From Triplophysa rosa (Eukaryota; Chordata; Actinopteri; Cypriniformes; Nemacheilidae), in assembly GCF_024868665.1 (NCBI RefSeq), contig NC_079900.1:20184125-20248124 (forward strand): a stretch of 64,000 nucleotides of DNA, read 5' to 3'. The notes under the pieces are model-generated. The model made no database searches. It had not been told where the DNA came from and saw only the letters and a program-made list of their open reading frames with translations. The number at the start of each line of letters is the position of its first letter. The stretch's first letter is position 1. The position numbers were made by a program, and so were the translations under genes. Positions 10,025-21,800 of the stretch are shown here, one piece after another.

Positions 10025-12235
10025 ATGACGGACATCATGAACACCGTTGATTTTCAGACGCAGTTAACATCCATAATGGATATGGTGGCGAAAACCGCTG
10101 TAGTTGAAATATGCAAACTTTTCGAGGAGAATTACTCTTTGCTGGGTTTAGAGATAACGCGATGTACAAACGAAAACGACTCGCTGAGAAAGAAATGTCT
10201 GTTTCTGGAGACCGAACTTCAGGCTGCACGGAGAAACGCCAGTAAGATGAACAGCACTGAAGATTCATTCAGCGGTGGGCTCACAGGTTATTTATACAAC
10301 TTTCACTGTGTTATAATGCACGATACATGTTGCAATCACATGGCTGTTGTAAATGAACATATTTTGTCAAATGTAAACGCAGAAATGGTTTGTGATCCAA
10401 GCCGTTGTAGGTTCAACTCACAAAGGCTGAGCTCGTACCCTTTTGTAACCCCAGACTGTGCGTATATTAAGTGTAACGTTACTGGGTTATTCCTGGGATA
10501 TCCCATGATTTACTTGCTACTGGTATTTTCACAGAATACTAAAATAATTCACTATTCAATACAAAATACAGTTTACATTTTTTTTTGTCAGCCGTAAAGT
10601 GTATCCGAGCATCAGCTAATGTGTGTATTCCTATCACTTTTACATTTTAATCGGATAAAATTGCGATATTGGTAGATTGTTCCCTGCAGATTCACAGCGA
10701 AAAGGATGTTCCCTCTGTTATTTCACTAGGTTTACTAATAATTATTGCTATTTTTTATGATGCCAGCATACATTTAGTACAGGACGTTTTTTTTAAATAA
10801 TAGAATTGGCCATTGAAAACCAGCTTTGAAGATTTGTGCTTTTGAGTTTAGCTTGTATTTTATTTTATTTTTTAATCTTTTTTTCCTTTTTAGAAACCTG
10901 TGCTTGCATGTTGTGACATTGTGGATCTATTGGCTGTGTTTTTATTTATTATTAGGGCCCAAGCACTCCAGGTTTTTCTTTCTGAGAATGATCTAATTGG
11001 ATATTTATATGTAATGTTTAGATGTGATATTTATATAAATGTGGTGGATTTAAATACAAGCTCTTCATCTTCAAGCTCTTCAGTTGATCCTCACTTTTTC
11101 ATGTCAAATGTATTTCATGTACATTCCTCTATTTTTTTAATTCATGCACCTTTGGTGCACAGCCCTGTATCGCTGCTTGCAGCTATATTAATTAATATTA
11201 TTTATCAATATTATATTATTATTTTATTTAAACAGGCACTGGACATCGTCCTACAATTGACAACGTGTTCGGTAAGGAATGGTGCATGAACCTATGGAGG
11301 CACGAGGAGTCAAACTTTGTACAAAATGAGGACACAAATCTGAGCTCTTCAGTCAGCGCTGTAGAGGTTGGTCTTACATATGACTATTGATGTACTGTAC
11401 ATGAAAAAAATATTTTTAAACACCTTTAAATATGTTTATCTCTGTTTTTAGACCATAAATTTGCTGGATGATGAACCAGACATGATATTGATTAAAGATG
11501 AGACATTTGAAGATTCCTCAAGTAAAAAGAAAACGGAAGAAAAAAACAACCATCTGAGAAGTAAGAGAGACCTTGAGAACATGCTCTTTATTATTTTGTG
11601 CTATAAGAATGATCTTCTGAGCTGCATGTGTGCTTTCTGGAATTGCAGGACCTGACATGGGCAGCAGTGAGAGATGTGTGGCCAAAAGTTCAACAGATTT
11701 CATCACATACACGATACCTTCAGATGACCACGTGCAATCGAACGTACAGCAGACACAAGCTGAAAAACAATCTTTTGATGGAAGACCTTCAACACATGGA
11801 GACAGTACAACAGAGCCACATTTGAACCCTGATGAGTTTGTTGGAATATTTCCTAGAAATATGAATTTCAACAGTATACAAAACAATACAACTGCTTCAG
11901 AAGATAAGAAAATTGAATGTGTATTCTGTGGGAAAACCTTCAACTATTTAAGTAATCTGAAAACACACATGCGGACACACTCCGGAGAAAAACCTTACGC
12001 CTGTACAGTTTGTGGCAAACGCTTCGCTCAGAAAACATATCTCAGAATACACCAGCGCATTCATTCTGGAGAGAGGCCGTACACGTGCATGGACTGTGGA
12101 AAGAGTTTTTCTCAGAAGAGTTCTCTCAATGTTCACCTCCGAAGTCACACTGGAGAAAAGCCTTATAGTTGTGTCGAATGTGGTAAAAGTTATACATACA
12201 AACATGGTTTTAATACACATCAGTGCTCTAGTTAG
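10025..12235 (+). CDS. Gene B: coiled-coil C2H2 zinc-finger protein, 4 exons, 362 residues
   Basis: Exons 10025-10286, 11236-11366, 11452-11560 and 11649-12235 join in one frame (phases 1, 0, 1). Exon 1 starts MTDIMNTVDFQTQLTSIMDM and forms a leucine-rich coiled coil of about 75 residues, a common N-terminus of fish zinc-finger genes. Exon 2 has GHRPTIDNVFGKEWCMNLW followed by acidic text. Exon 3 has DMILIKDETFED, a psi-K-x-E sumoylation-like motif. Exon 4 carries a Gln/Ser/Thr-rich stretch and four fingers: CVFCGKTFNY, CTVCGKRFAQ, CMDCGKSFSQ and CVECGKSYTY, the last being C2HC-like (HQC). HSGEK/HTGEK linkers separate them. It is likely a nuclear DNA-binding regulator; target unknown. Exon 4 is very close in DNA to exon 4 of gene E, so the two are recent paralogs. 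A continuous frame to 10597 is readthrough into intron 1 and not the protein. Confidence 0.93.
10940..11215. repeat. Possible DNA transposon remnant in gene B intron 1
   Basis: AGGGCCCAAGCACTCCAGG near 10954 and GCACCTTTGGTGCACAGCCCTG near 11147 resemble ends of a GGGCCCAAGCAC-type fish repeat. It is degraded, and the limits are approximate. Confidence 0.35.
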
Positions 12236-13127
12236 CCTAGAATATACGCAAGTGAATTATCTATTTATTAAGCTTAGCTTTAGTCTGAAACTTTGAAGTC
12301 AAAAAGTCACTGCCACAAGAAATAAACTGATCCTGCCCCATGAACCACTAAAAAGAAACTTTTCACAAAAGATTACTGACAAACCTAAATAGGTGGTCAT
12401 ATGTCAATTTTGCGTAACAACAGCTGTCTAGTTCATTATATATAGAATAAAAGGACAATGTTTTTTCAGCAGCATCTGGAGTTACATGAATAACAATACT
12501 TTAGACCGCTATGGAAACAGACAGCAACAGGTTTGGGGAGAAAAAAGTTCCTGGGAAAAAGTTCCTGGGACAAATTGTTCCAGGTAATTTCGGTGGAAAT
12601 GTGGCAAATGATACTCATGACTCATCAAACCCATAGCCGACCAACTTCAGGCCACGTTTAAGCACCTGTTGGCATCGTTTCTGCCTTGTGTTCTGCACTG
12701 TTAATACTAGTTAGACCAGAGGTGCCCAATCCTGCTTCTGGAAATCAACTGTCCTGCAAAGTTCAGCTCCAACCCTAATAAAATACACAAGAACCATCAA
12801 AGTCATGTCTGTAGGATCACACCGTGTGGACATCAGATGCAATGCACAACATTTACAAAAAGCAACCGTTTTAGCGTTATGACATCTTGTCATATTTGGC
12901 AGATGTAAATCCAGACATAAAATAGATGTCTGCCAGATGTATGTGTGCAATCAGGGGTGTGGACACTGTGTTACTGTGTAAAATAACAGGCTGGTGAATT
13001 AACACCGGACGCGACCGACGCGACAACCTGCTTGTTCTTAATGGGTTTGTCGCACTGCGCCGCATCCAGTGTGGACAAAATTAAAAATTATAATGGGTTC
13101 TAATGCGTTTCTAATGTCTTTTGTTGT
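12236..13127. other. Intergenic repeats after gene B
   Basis: 3' flank of gene B. GAGGTGCCCAATCCTGCTTC at 12719 is a left end of a hAT-like MITE. About 13000-13124 holds GCGACAACCTGCTTG and TTATAATGGGTTCTAATGCG text also found in the palindromic MITE at 60495-60628. No coding signal. Confidence 0.55.
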
Positions 13128-13503
13128 GCTGCGTCCGAAATCGCATACTGTGACAGTATGTACTGAATTTGAATAAGTACCTATACCTATCGGCCGTCAA
13201 AACAGTACGTTCTATACAGGTGCTGGTCATATAATTAGAATATCATCAAAAAGTTGATTTATTTCACTAATTCCATTCAAAAAGTGAAACTTGTATATTA
13301 TATTCATTCATTACACACAGACTGATATATTTCAAATGTTTATTTCTTTTAATTTGATGATTATAACTGACAACTAATGAAAATCCCAAATTCAGTATCT
13401 CAGAAAATTAGAATATTACTTAAGACCAATACAAAGAAAGGATTTTTAGAAATCTTGGCCAACTGAAAAGTATGAACATGAAAAGTATGAGCATGTACAG
13501 CAC

Positions 13504-14247
13504 TCAATACTTAGTTGGGGCTCCTTTTGCCTGAATTACTGCAGCAATGCGGCGTGGCATGGAGTCGATCAGTCTGTGGCACTGCTCAGGTGTTATGAGA
13601 GCCCAGGTTGCTCTGATAGTGGCCTTCAGCTCTTCTGCATTGTTGGGTCTGGCATATCGCATCTTCCTCTTCACAATACCCCATAGATTTTCTATGGGGT
13701 TAAGGTCAGGCGAGTTTGCTGGCCAATTAAGAACAGGGATACCATGGTCCTTAAACCAGGTACTGGTAGCTTTGGCACTGTGTGCAGGTGCCAAGTCCTG
13801 TTGGAAAATGAAATCTGCATCTCCATAAAGTTGGTCAGCAGCAGGAAGCATGAAGTGCTCTAAAACTTCCTGGTATACGGCTGCGTTGACCTTGGACCTC
13901 AGAAAACACAGTGGACCAACACCAGCAGATGACATGGCACCCCAAACCATCACTGACTGTGGAAACTTTACACTGGACCTCAAGCAACGTGGATTCTGTG
14001 CCTCTCCTCTCTTCCTCCAGACTCTGGGACCCTGATTTCCAAAGGAAATGCAAAATTTACTTTCATCAGAGAACATAACTTTGGACCACTCAGCAGCAGT
14101 CCAGTCCTTTTTGTCTTTAGCCCAGGCGAGACGCTTCTGATGCTTCCTGCTGCTGACCAACTTTATGGAGATGCAGATTTCATTTTCCAACAGGACTTGG
14201 CACCTGCACACAGTGCCAAAGCTACCAGTACCTGGTTTAAGGACCAT
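13504..14247 (-). pseudogene. Tc1 transposase C-terminal part, minus strand
   Basis: The homologous part starts near residue 33 with SSRKHQKRLAWAKDKKDW, then MFSDESKF (first Asp), QQDLAPAH (second Asp) and NPIENLW (Glu), ending GAPTKY. The first roughly 30 residues are out-of-place sequence read from the opposite arm. The helix-turn-helix N-terminus of Tc1 transposases is absent. Confidence 0.85.
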
Positions 14248-14487
14248 GGTATCCCTGTTCTTAATTGGCCAGCAAACTCGCCTGACCTTAACCCCATAGA
14301 AAATCTATGGGGTATTGTGAAGAGGAAGATGCGATATGCCAGACCCAACAATGCAGAAGAGCTGAAGGCCACTATCAGAGCAACCTGGGCTCTCATAACA
14401 CCTGAGCAGTGCCACAGACTGATCCACTCCATGCCACGCCGCATTGCTGCAGTAATTCAGGCAAAAGGAGCCCCAACTAAGTATTGA
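14140..14487 (+). pseudogene. Tc1 transposase C-terminal part, plus strand (mirror copy)
   Basis: Starts MLPAADQLYGDADFIFQQDL and ends AAVIQAKGAPTKY, matching the minus-strand copy almost residue for residue. It carries the second Asp and the Glu of the DDE triad but not the first Asp. Confidence 0.88.
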
Positions 14488-15209
14488 GTGCTGTACATGC
14501 TCATACTTTTCATCTTCATACTTTTCAGTTGGCCAAGATTTCTAAAAATCCTTTCTTTGTATTGGTCTTAAGTAATATTCTAATTTTCTGAGATACTGAA
14601 TTTGGGATTTTCATTAGTTGTCAGTTATAATCATCAAATTAAAAGAAATAAACATTTGAAATATATCAGTCTGTGTGTAATGAATGAATATAATATACAA
14701 GTTTCACTTTTTGAATGGAATTAGTGAAATAAATCAACTTTTTGATGATATTCTAATTATATGACCAGCACCTGTATAATATGAGTAGTAGGAATACATT
14801 TTGGTCATACTGCGTCCGTCATGTTTTATTGTCATGTGACCCGTATGCTCTTCGACCTATGACGTATTAACAACAACCTACACCTGAGAGTTGATAAAAA
14901 ACATAATTTAGTCACGAGAAATTCATTTATTGGCACTTTCATTAAAAACGGACGTCCACCTTAAAGTTTACCGCTATATTTATTTGATTTACTTTTGAAA
15001 TTTGACCGTTGCTCAGCTCCCGTGGCATCATGGGATAGAGAAGCGTCCATCCGATCCACACTCACGAATCTCGGCGGAAGTAGTAGACCATCCGGGTATT
15101 TCTCGCCTACTGTTTTTTTTTGCATACTGAGGTTTCGGACATACTATTCATGACTCATACTCATTTTCGCCTACTATACAGTATGGAAGTAGGCGATTTC
15201 GGACGCAGC

Positions 15210-15882
15210 CACGGTCTTAGAGTTGGAACTGAGCTCTGCCGGACGGTCGATTTGAAGAGCCTTGAGAGAGATGATTTATAAAAAGCAAAACTACTCGTAA
15301 TCAACAACAGTTTTTTGGGGCGGGGGGAGGGGTTAGTTATAGGACATTTTATACCTCAGATTTATATTTTTACTGTCATCTTTTGTCTTCCTTAAGGTTT
15401 TTGTGTTGTTATTATCTACATAACTGTTTAAATAAAATTTTACAGATGTAAGATTTGTTTTTTTACTGTTGATAATTTAGTGGTTTATTTTTTAAACGCC
15501 TTTAAAAATGAGTACGAATACACATTCACCATGGCCAATAATTGTTTAAAATGATTGCATTTAAAATACACGTTATTGTTTTGTCATATTTAAAAATGTT
15601 ATTTTAAAAGTATAAATTACTCTAAATATTGAGGATTCTTGAGTTGGTTAAGGGTCTCTTGGGGAAGTCTCCGCCTGCTGCAAAGCCACGCGTGTGAAGC
15701 TCGTGTATGCGATGGTTTACGGTAATTCCTCCCATGATCCTTTTTGTCTAACGCAGAGCTTTGTTTCTGTAAAAATATCACAATTAACGAAGTGGCATTG
15801 ATGGTTTAGATCATAAATAAGCAGTTTTAAGGATTTAGGGAGGCATCTTTATCATTTCTTGCATTCTTTAAAGGTCCAGTAA
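15210..15882. other. Upstream region of gene C
   Basis: AT-rich unique sequence without coding signal, followed by promoter-like DNA from about 15650. No repeat was recognised between 15230 and 15650. Confidence 0.5.
15718..15742 (+). promoter_or_regulatory. Conserved ZNF143-like promoter motif, gene C
   Basis: TACGGTAATTCCTCCCATGATCC, about 145 bases before the ATG, is shared with genes B and E (see 9845-9868). Confidence 0.5.
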
Positions 15883-18800
15883 ATGACGGACATCATGAAT
15901 AGTGTTGGTTTTCAGACCGAGTTAACATCCATAATGGAAACGTTGGCTAAAACAGCTGTAATTGAAATAGGCAAACTTTTACAGGAGAATTCCTCATTGC
16001 TCCGTTTAGAGATATCGCGATGCACGCGTGAAAACGAATCTTTGCAACAAAAATGTCTGTTTTTGGAGAAGGAACTTAAAGCTGCGCGGAAAGCCGCTGG
16101 AAAAGTGAAGAGGACGGAAGCTTCTTTCAGCGACGGCTCGACAGGTTATTCATTTACGTTTGTAGATGCACAAATGAGTACCTGTATGGAGCTTTAGATA
16201 ACTACTGCACTGCATGTATGCTTTACAGACACTGGACATCGTCCTGCAATTGACAATGTGTTTGGCAAGGAATGGTGCTTGGACTTATGGAGACACGAGG
16301 AGGAGTCAAATGTTGATCAAAGTGAAGACACAGATCTGAGCTCGTCGGTCAATACAGTAGAGGCGGGTTTCACATACAGATCTGCTCTTGACGTACGTGT
16401 ATCTCTGCATAACACATTGTTTATGTATTTGTTTTGTTTTGCAATTTTAGCCAGTAAGTTTGCTGGATGAAGAATCAGACATGGTCATGATCAAAGAGGA
16501 GACATTTGATAACTGCTCTTCAGATAAAACAGAGGAAGATCAAAACAGCAGTTTGAGAGGTATGTGCAGAGCAGACAGAACAGGTATTATATCGCAAAAT
16601 GCATACAAAACCACATTTTTACATACGATTTGTGATGTTACGTGCCACTCGAACCAAAAATGCATTCTTCATAAATGTGACCCTGGACCACAAAACCAGT
16701 CATAAGGGTCAAATTTTTCAAGTAAATATGCCATTGATGTATGGTTTATTAGGATCGGACTTTATTTGGTTGAGATACAAAATTTAAAACTCTGGAATCT
16801 GAGGGTGCAAAAAATCAAAATATTGAGAAAATCTCCTTTAAAGTTGTCCATCAGAGGCGCTGTAGCAGGCCGTTGCTAAGAAGAAACAGGTTTGTTTTAA
16901 TGCTCTCTATTGGCTCACCGCTGAAATGATGTTGTGGAGAGTAGATGAACCCGAAAGCAGAAGTTCTAAGCTTTACGTAGATACCAAACGTGAGTGGGTA
17001 ATTCTCAAAGAGCGGACAGCAGCGAGTGAAGTTTGTAGGCGTGTTTCAAGAAGTGTTGATATATTTACGGTAGCAAGTTTACAAAATATCTTCATGGAAC
17101 ATGATATTTACTTAATATCCTAATGATTTTTGGCATAAAAGAAAAATCGATCATTTTGAATGTATTGTTGGCTATTGCTACAACTACCCGTGCTACTTAT
17201 GACTGGTTTTGTGGTCCATAGTCACAAATATGTTGTCTGTTTTCTTAAACCATTACAGGTGCGATCCAAAAGCAAATAAAACAAATTCTCCCAGAACTAG
17301 ACTCGAGCAAACTTCAAAATGTGGTCAAGCATCTTGCTTTTGTGGTGGGTGTGGAGAAGACAGAGGATCTTTCCTTAGTGGAGGTGACTGATCTTCAGGA
17401 CTTTCTGGAACCAATACAATGTCGAAAACTCGTGAAAACATTTAAGCAAAAAGGTAAAAAAAATCCTTATAAATACTAATAGTAAGTAATATAAAGATGT
17501 AAACAACTTAAACAACATATTGTATGTTGGTGCAATTTGCAATTTTTAACTCTGCCTTTTGCACCATGCTAAATGGTTAGGAAATATATAACAGTTCAAT
17601 TTGCAATAGTTTTTTTCTTCACGGAAGAGTTTAAACATGAACTGTTTCAAAACATTGACCTGTATCTCATTTGAATCGAAATGCAAACAAGTGCATTCTA
17701 ATGTCAACCTTACCACAAAAAAGTTTTTAGCAAGGTTTTCACCATACTGATAGCACAGATGTCTACGTTTGGTTGTTTACCCATGTAAGATCTCTCCTTA
17801 AAGTTAAAGTTTTTTAAGCGTTTTATGTTGTTTTTTAACTTGAAGCATGATTTTCCATAGTCAGGTAAGTGCATCAGTGTATCATCAGGGGTTTAGGAAA
17901 ATACAAACAGATGGTTTAATATATCGGTAAGGTACATTGTCACCCTTTTTAATGTAAACCTGTATCTCTTTACCTCTTTCCAAGATTTTTTCCAAGAAAG
18001 CAATGAACAAAAACATACCGAGATCACACCGAGAACCGAGAAACAGAGAACGCCTACTGAGATCACGCTCACTCCATTATCATCAGTTGAATCCCTTCCT
18101 GAACAGACCTTCATCCCCTACTGTCCTTCAAATTCCATTTGGATCAGAAACTTCCAGGTTCCGTGGGACCGCATGTCTACTGATCTCGCTCATGCGACAT
18201 CCACTGGAAAGAGGGCTCGACCTGGATCAAGAAGGGAGTTTGTTAGAATTGTCGTGGCAGCCATGCAAGTCCTATGCCCAAACCCGAACTTGGCGGCGTG
18301 CGGGGAAGTGGCGCGATACATTGTGTCTACGTACCCCCTGACATTTGGAGACATCTCTGAAGAAGGAGAACAATTAGGAAACGGTTACAGTTTCTTACAA
18401 AGACAACTTAAAACCAGAGTAGAGCACGTGAACAGAGACATTTTGGAACACAGGATCCGTCGACCTAGAAGCCTAACAACCAAAAGAGGCGCAAACCAGG
18501 ACGACTGCGAGTTAAAAAAAGTCAGATATGTTAAAGTGGACAGCTACGGATGCATTAACTGGCAACCGCCCTCCATCCCAGAAGGGGAGACTCCGGATAC
18601 TCTTGAAATGAAGAGAAAGGTTGCGGCGGAGATCTTTCAGTCCGCAGGCCCGAGAGCCGCCGAGCTGCCCAACGTTGATGACCTGATGCAACAGACTTAC
18701 GTGTACCAACGACACATGATAAACTCGTGCCCTTCACCCACCATCAGCGAAATAGAGCTTCACTGGCCTTTCCTGTTCACAGAAAGAGGACTGTGCAGGC

Positions 18801-21800
18801 ACTTCCAGACGCTGACCGGGATTGACATCAGAAGTCGGTTAGGTGAAACCTTTAATATCAAAGCCAAGAGGATTTTGAGGTACTTCTATAGTCAGAAGCT
18901 GAGGTGGAGTGAAGAGATCCAGAGTTTCTTGAGTGAGATCGAGGATGACGGCGCTGAAGCGAATAATAACAAGACTGCCATATCTGCCATCTTGTTACTG
19001 ATGAAACACTTCAAGGAAAAGGAAACATTTATATTCATCTCGGCAGGTGTAAGTAAGAGATGGGTGCTATTGACGGGAGGGTCTTGAAGGGATATTTCAG
19101 CCAAAAATAGAAATTCTGTCATCATTTATTCACCCTCATGTCATTCAAAAACTGCATATGAGAAATTGGTGCTTTTGTCTCCATACAATGGAAGATTGTT
19201 ATCTTTTGTTTATCAGGAAGCTTCAACCAAGATGTCCATTGAAAAGGAGATGACCCTACCAGCAACACCAAGGCTCATCATGCTTGGCAAGAGATTTTTA
19301 TCAAACACAATGTGTCAAACTCTTTGCTTGGTTATTTATTTACAGTGACTATTTCAGGTGATAAATTACTGACGTCATCCAAGTGGTTCATCAGCATCGA
19401 GGGCAGAGTCACACATTCTATAGACAACCAGCTTGACTTCATGGCAGCGTTGTCTGTGTTCTTCAGCTGCTTCTATGTTTTTAATATAGAGTACCAGGAG
19501 TCAGCCAGTACCACCCTAGAGCTCATTCAGAGGTGAGTGAACATTTCTTTGTTTTTTTATAAATACTACTTACATTTTGACACACAGTACTGTTTGGGTG
19601 GTTGGCATCTGTGGTGCATTACTGGAGTGGACTTTCATAATGTCTGCAAGACTTTATATGATGATCGGAGCACAAATAATGAGGAGACGGGTCATCAGCT
19701 TAACACTTTATTATAAGCAAAGGAACCACCATGTATCATCAAACATGTAGACAAGATGATGAATAAAGTAATTTAAACAATCAGTGTTACATAATACAGT
19801 GAATAGCAGGGGTACATTCATGTTCGATACATAAACGTGCTGGTAAATTAACAAATGATTCATGTGACAGATTAAATACATCCAAATGGAATAAGTAAGG
19901 GATAATGTATCACACTGAAGGGGCTTATTTCGCGATAACAGCTGGCTGCTTGTACATTATCCCGCTTATTACATGGCTACTATGGAGGACTAAACCTGCA
20001 AAAATTATAAATAAATGTATAAATAAATAAATATATAAACGAATAAATGTAATAATATGAAAATAAATAAAGGAATGAATGGTTTGATAAAACAAAATAA
20101 TTCGTTTTAGCTATTATTGATCTTAGCTTTAACTTTTCATTTTTTAAATTGATTTTTTATTTTTTGTGTCCATTTTTTAATTATTATTATTTTTAGATTA
20201 TTTTATTTATCATTTCCTTTTATTTTTACAGTTATTTATTTATTTATTTATTTATACGTTTATTTATTTATTATCGCATGTATTTATTTCCACTTTTATT
20301 TATTTATTTATTCTTGAATTTATTCTTACTTTTCTGTGTCTTGTATGATAATTAGATGGGTTGGTCTTGCCTACTATTGGTTCAGCGTAGATTGAAGTGT
20401 TTGATCGATTACTCTTGACTTGTTTTGGACTAACGTCACGTCACTCACTGATCGTTTGCTTCGTGTATAACGTTAAGTAACTATGGCTGGCGCACAATTA
20501 CCTAGAGAGTTACAGCATTTAGCCAATGAAGTCGATAACCATGCATCAAATGACTATGTGTCATTCAGATTAGATGCACTTATTGATGATTTATTACAGA
20601 TTGATGGTGAGATAAATGACAAAGTTCTTCCTCAGTTGTTAGCCTCTTTGCAGCACATTCAAAGTCTGTGCGAGTCAGAGGGTGCTATGGTGGCGTTACA
20701 GTTCAACTGGTGAAAATCATAAAGCACAAATTGTAATAAGGTTTAAAGTGATAGTTATAAGCAGCCTTTCGGTTAGAAAAAGCGTAAAGATTTAATGTAA
20801 CATGATGTAACATAATGTAAATGAATTGAGACATAGTGAACTTAAGTCACAAGTTAACACGGTAGTAATGAGCATCGTTCTTTCACTACAGGGGCCATCA
20901 AATGGAAACCATTCCTTCTAAAAAGACGTGGTTACTAAACGGTACTCGTAAACTACATTACATAAGAGATAAATAACACAGAGGTCACAAGTTAAGACGG
21001 GCATATTCCCTTAATTCATCCAGCTGCATATTGTTGTGTGACATCTTGATATTATTGCAAAGATCTGCAGCAGCTAGCCTCGTGAAATAGCTTAGTGTGA
21101 TTGTTACCGTAGTGACACGCTGCCTCGCTTTTTTGCATGGGTACGAATCCCGTGTCAAATCGCTTTGTTTATTTTTTCACCTCGCTTCAGCCGTTACGGG
21201 CGATCATACCAATAATTTGCAATCTTAACAAGAATGTCAAAATCATGTAACAAGAAAGTCTGTGTTTATTAGACATCTTAATATCAAGTCGTCTTGTGCT
21301 TTCAGAATCGACGAATCTGCTGAGGTCGTTCATGCACCTCTTTGGCAGAGGACCTGTAACCGCAACTTGGTCACCACATTAGAACCCTCTGACTCGCACA
21401 GATTTTGAAGAACTTTTGTCATTTATCTCGCCGTCAATCTGTAATAAATCATCAATAAGTGCATCTAATCTGAATGACACATAGTCATTTGATGCATGGT
21501 TATCGACTTCATTGGCTAAATGCTGTAACTCTATAGCTAAATGTGCGCCCGACATAATTACTTAACGTTATACACGAAGCAAACGATCAGTGAGTGACGT
21601 GACGTTAGTCCAAAACAAGTCAAGAGTAATCGATCAAACGCTTCAATCTACGCTGAACCAATAGTAGGCAAGACCAACCCATCTAATTATCATACAAGAC
21701 ACAGAAAAGTAAGAATAAATTCAAGAATAAATAAATAAAAGTGGAAATAAATACATGCGATAATAAATAAATATAAAAATAAATAAACGTATAAATAAAT

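Larger units (their letters stand above)
13217..14774. mobile_element. Palindromic Tc1-like element: two right halves head to head
   Basis: Both ends read CAGGTGCTGGTCATATAATT and are flanked by TA. Left arm 13217-13851 and right arm 14140-14774 are each 635 bases, inverted, and nearly identical (a few single-base differences seen, for example Asp/His in LIDSMPRR versus LIHSMPRR). Each arm encodes the same transposase C-terminus, with FQQDLAPAHSAKATSTW and the DDE-type glutamate in NPIENLWG. The 288-base centre adds, on the minus strand only, the first catalytic aspartate region FSDESKFCIS. The N-terminal DNA-binding half is missing, so it cannot make full transposase. It probably arose by inverted duplication of one half of an element. 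Confidence 0.88.
13128..15209. mobile_element. MITE with GCTGCGTCCGAAATCGC ends, split by a Tc1 insertion
   Basis: The left end reads GCTGCGTCCGAAATCGCATA and the right end GCGATTTCGGACGCAGC, a perfect 17-bp inverted repeat. The two halves, 13128-13214 and 14777-15209, are separated by the Tc1-type foldback element. TATGTACTGAATTTGAATAAG-like text on the left and CGCCTACTATACAGTATGG on the right are typical of this fish MITE. Confidence 0.8.

Noticed and set aside
10287..10597. Extension of gene B exon 1 frame
   Set aside because: Readthrough past a good donor (10287) into intron 1; paralogs splice at the same place.
21084..21165. tRNA-like B-box (GGGTACGAATCCC) with a TAGCTTAGTG A-box-like segment in the foldback spacer
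   Set aside because: Acceptor arms do not pair and the anticodon arm is unclear; too weak for a tRNA gene.
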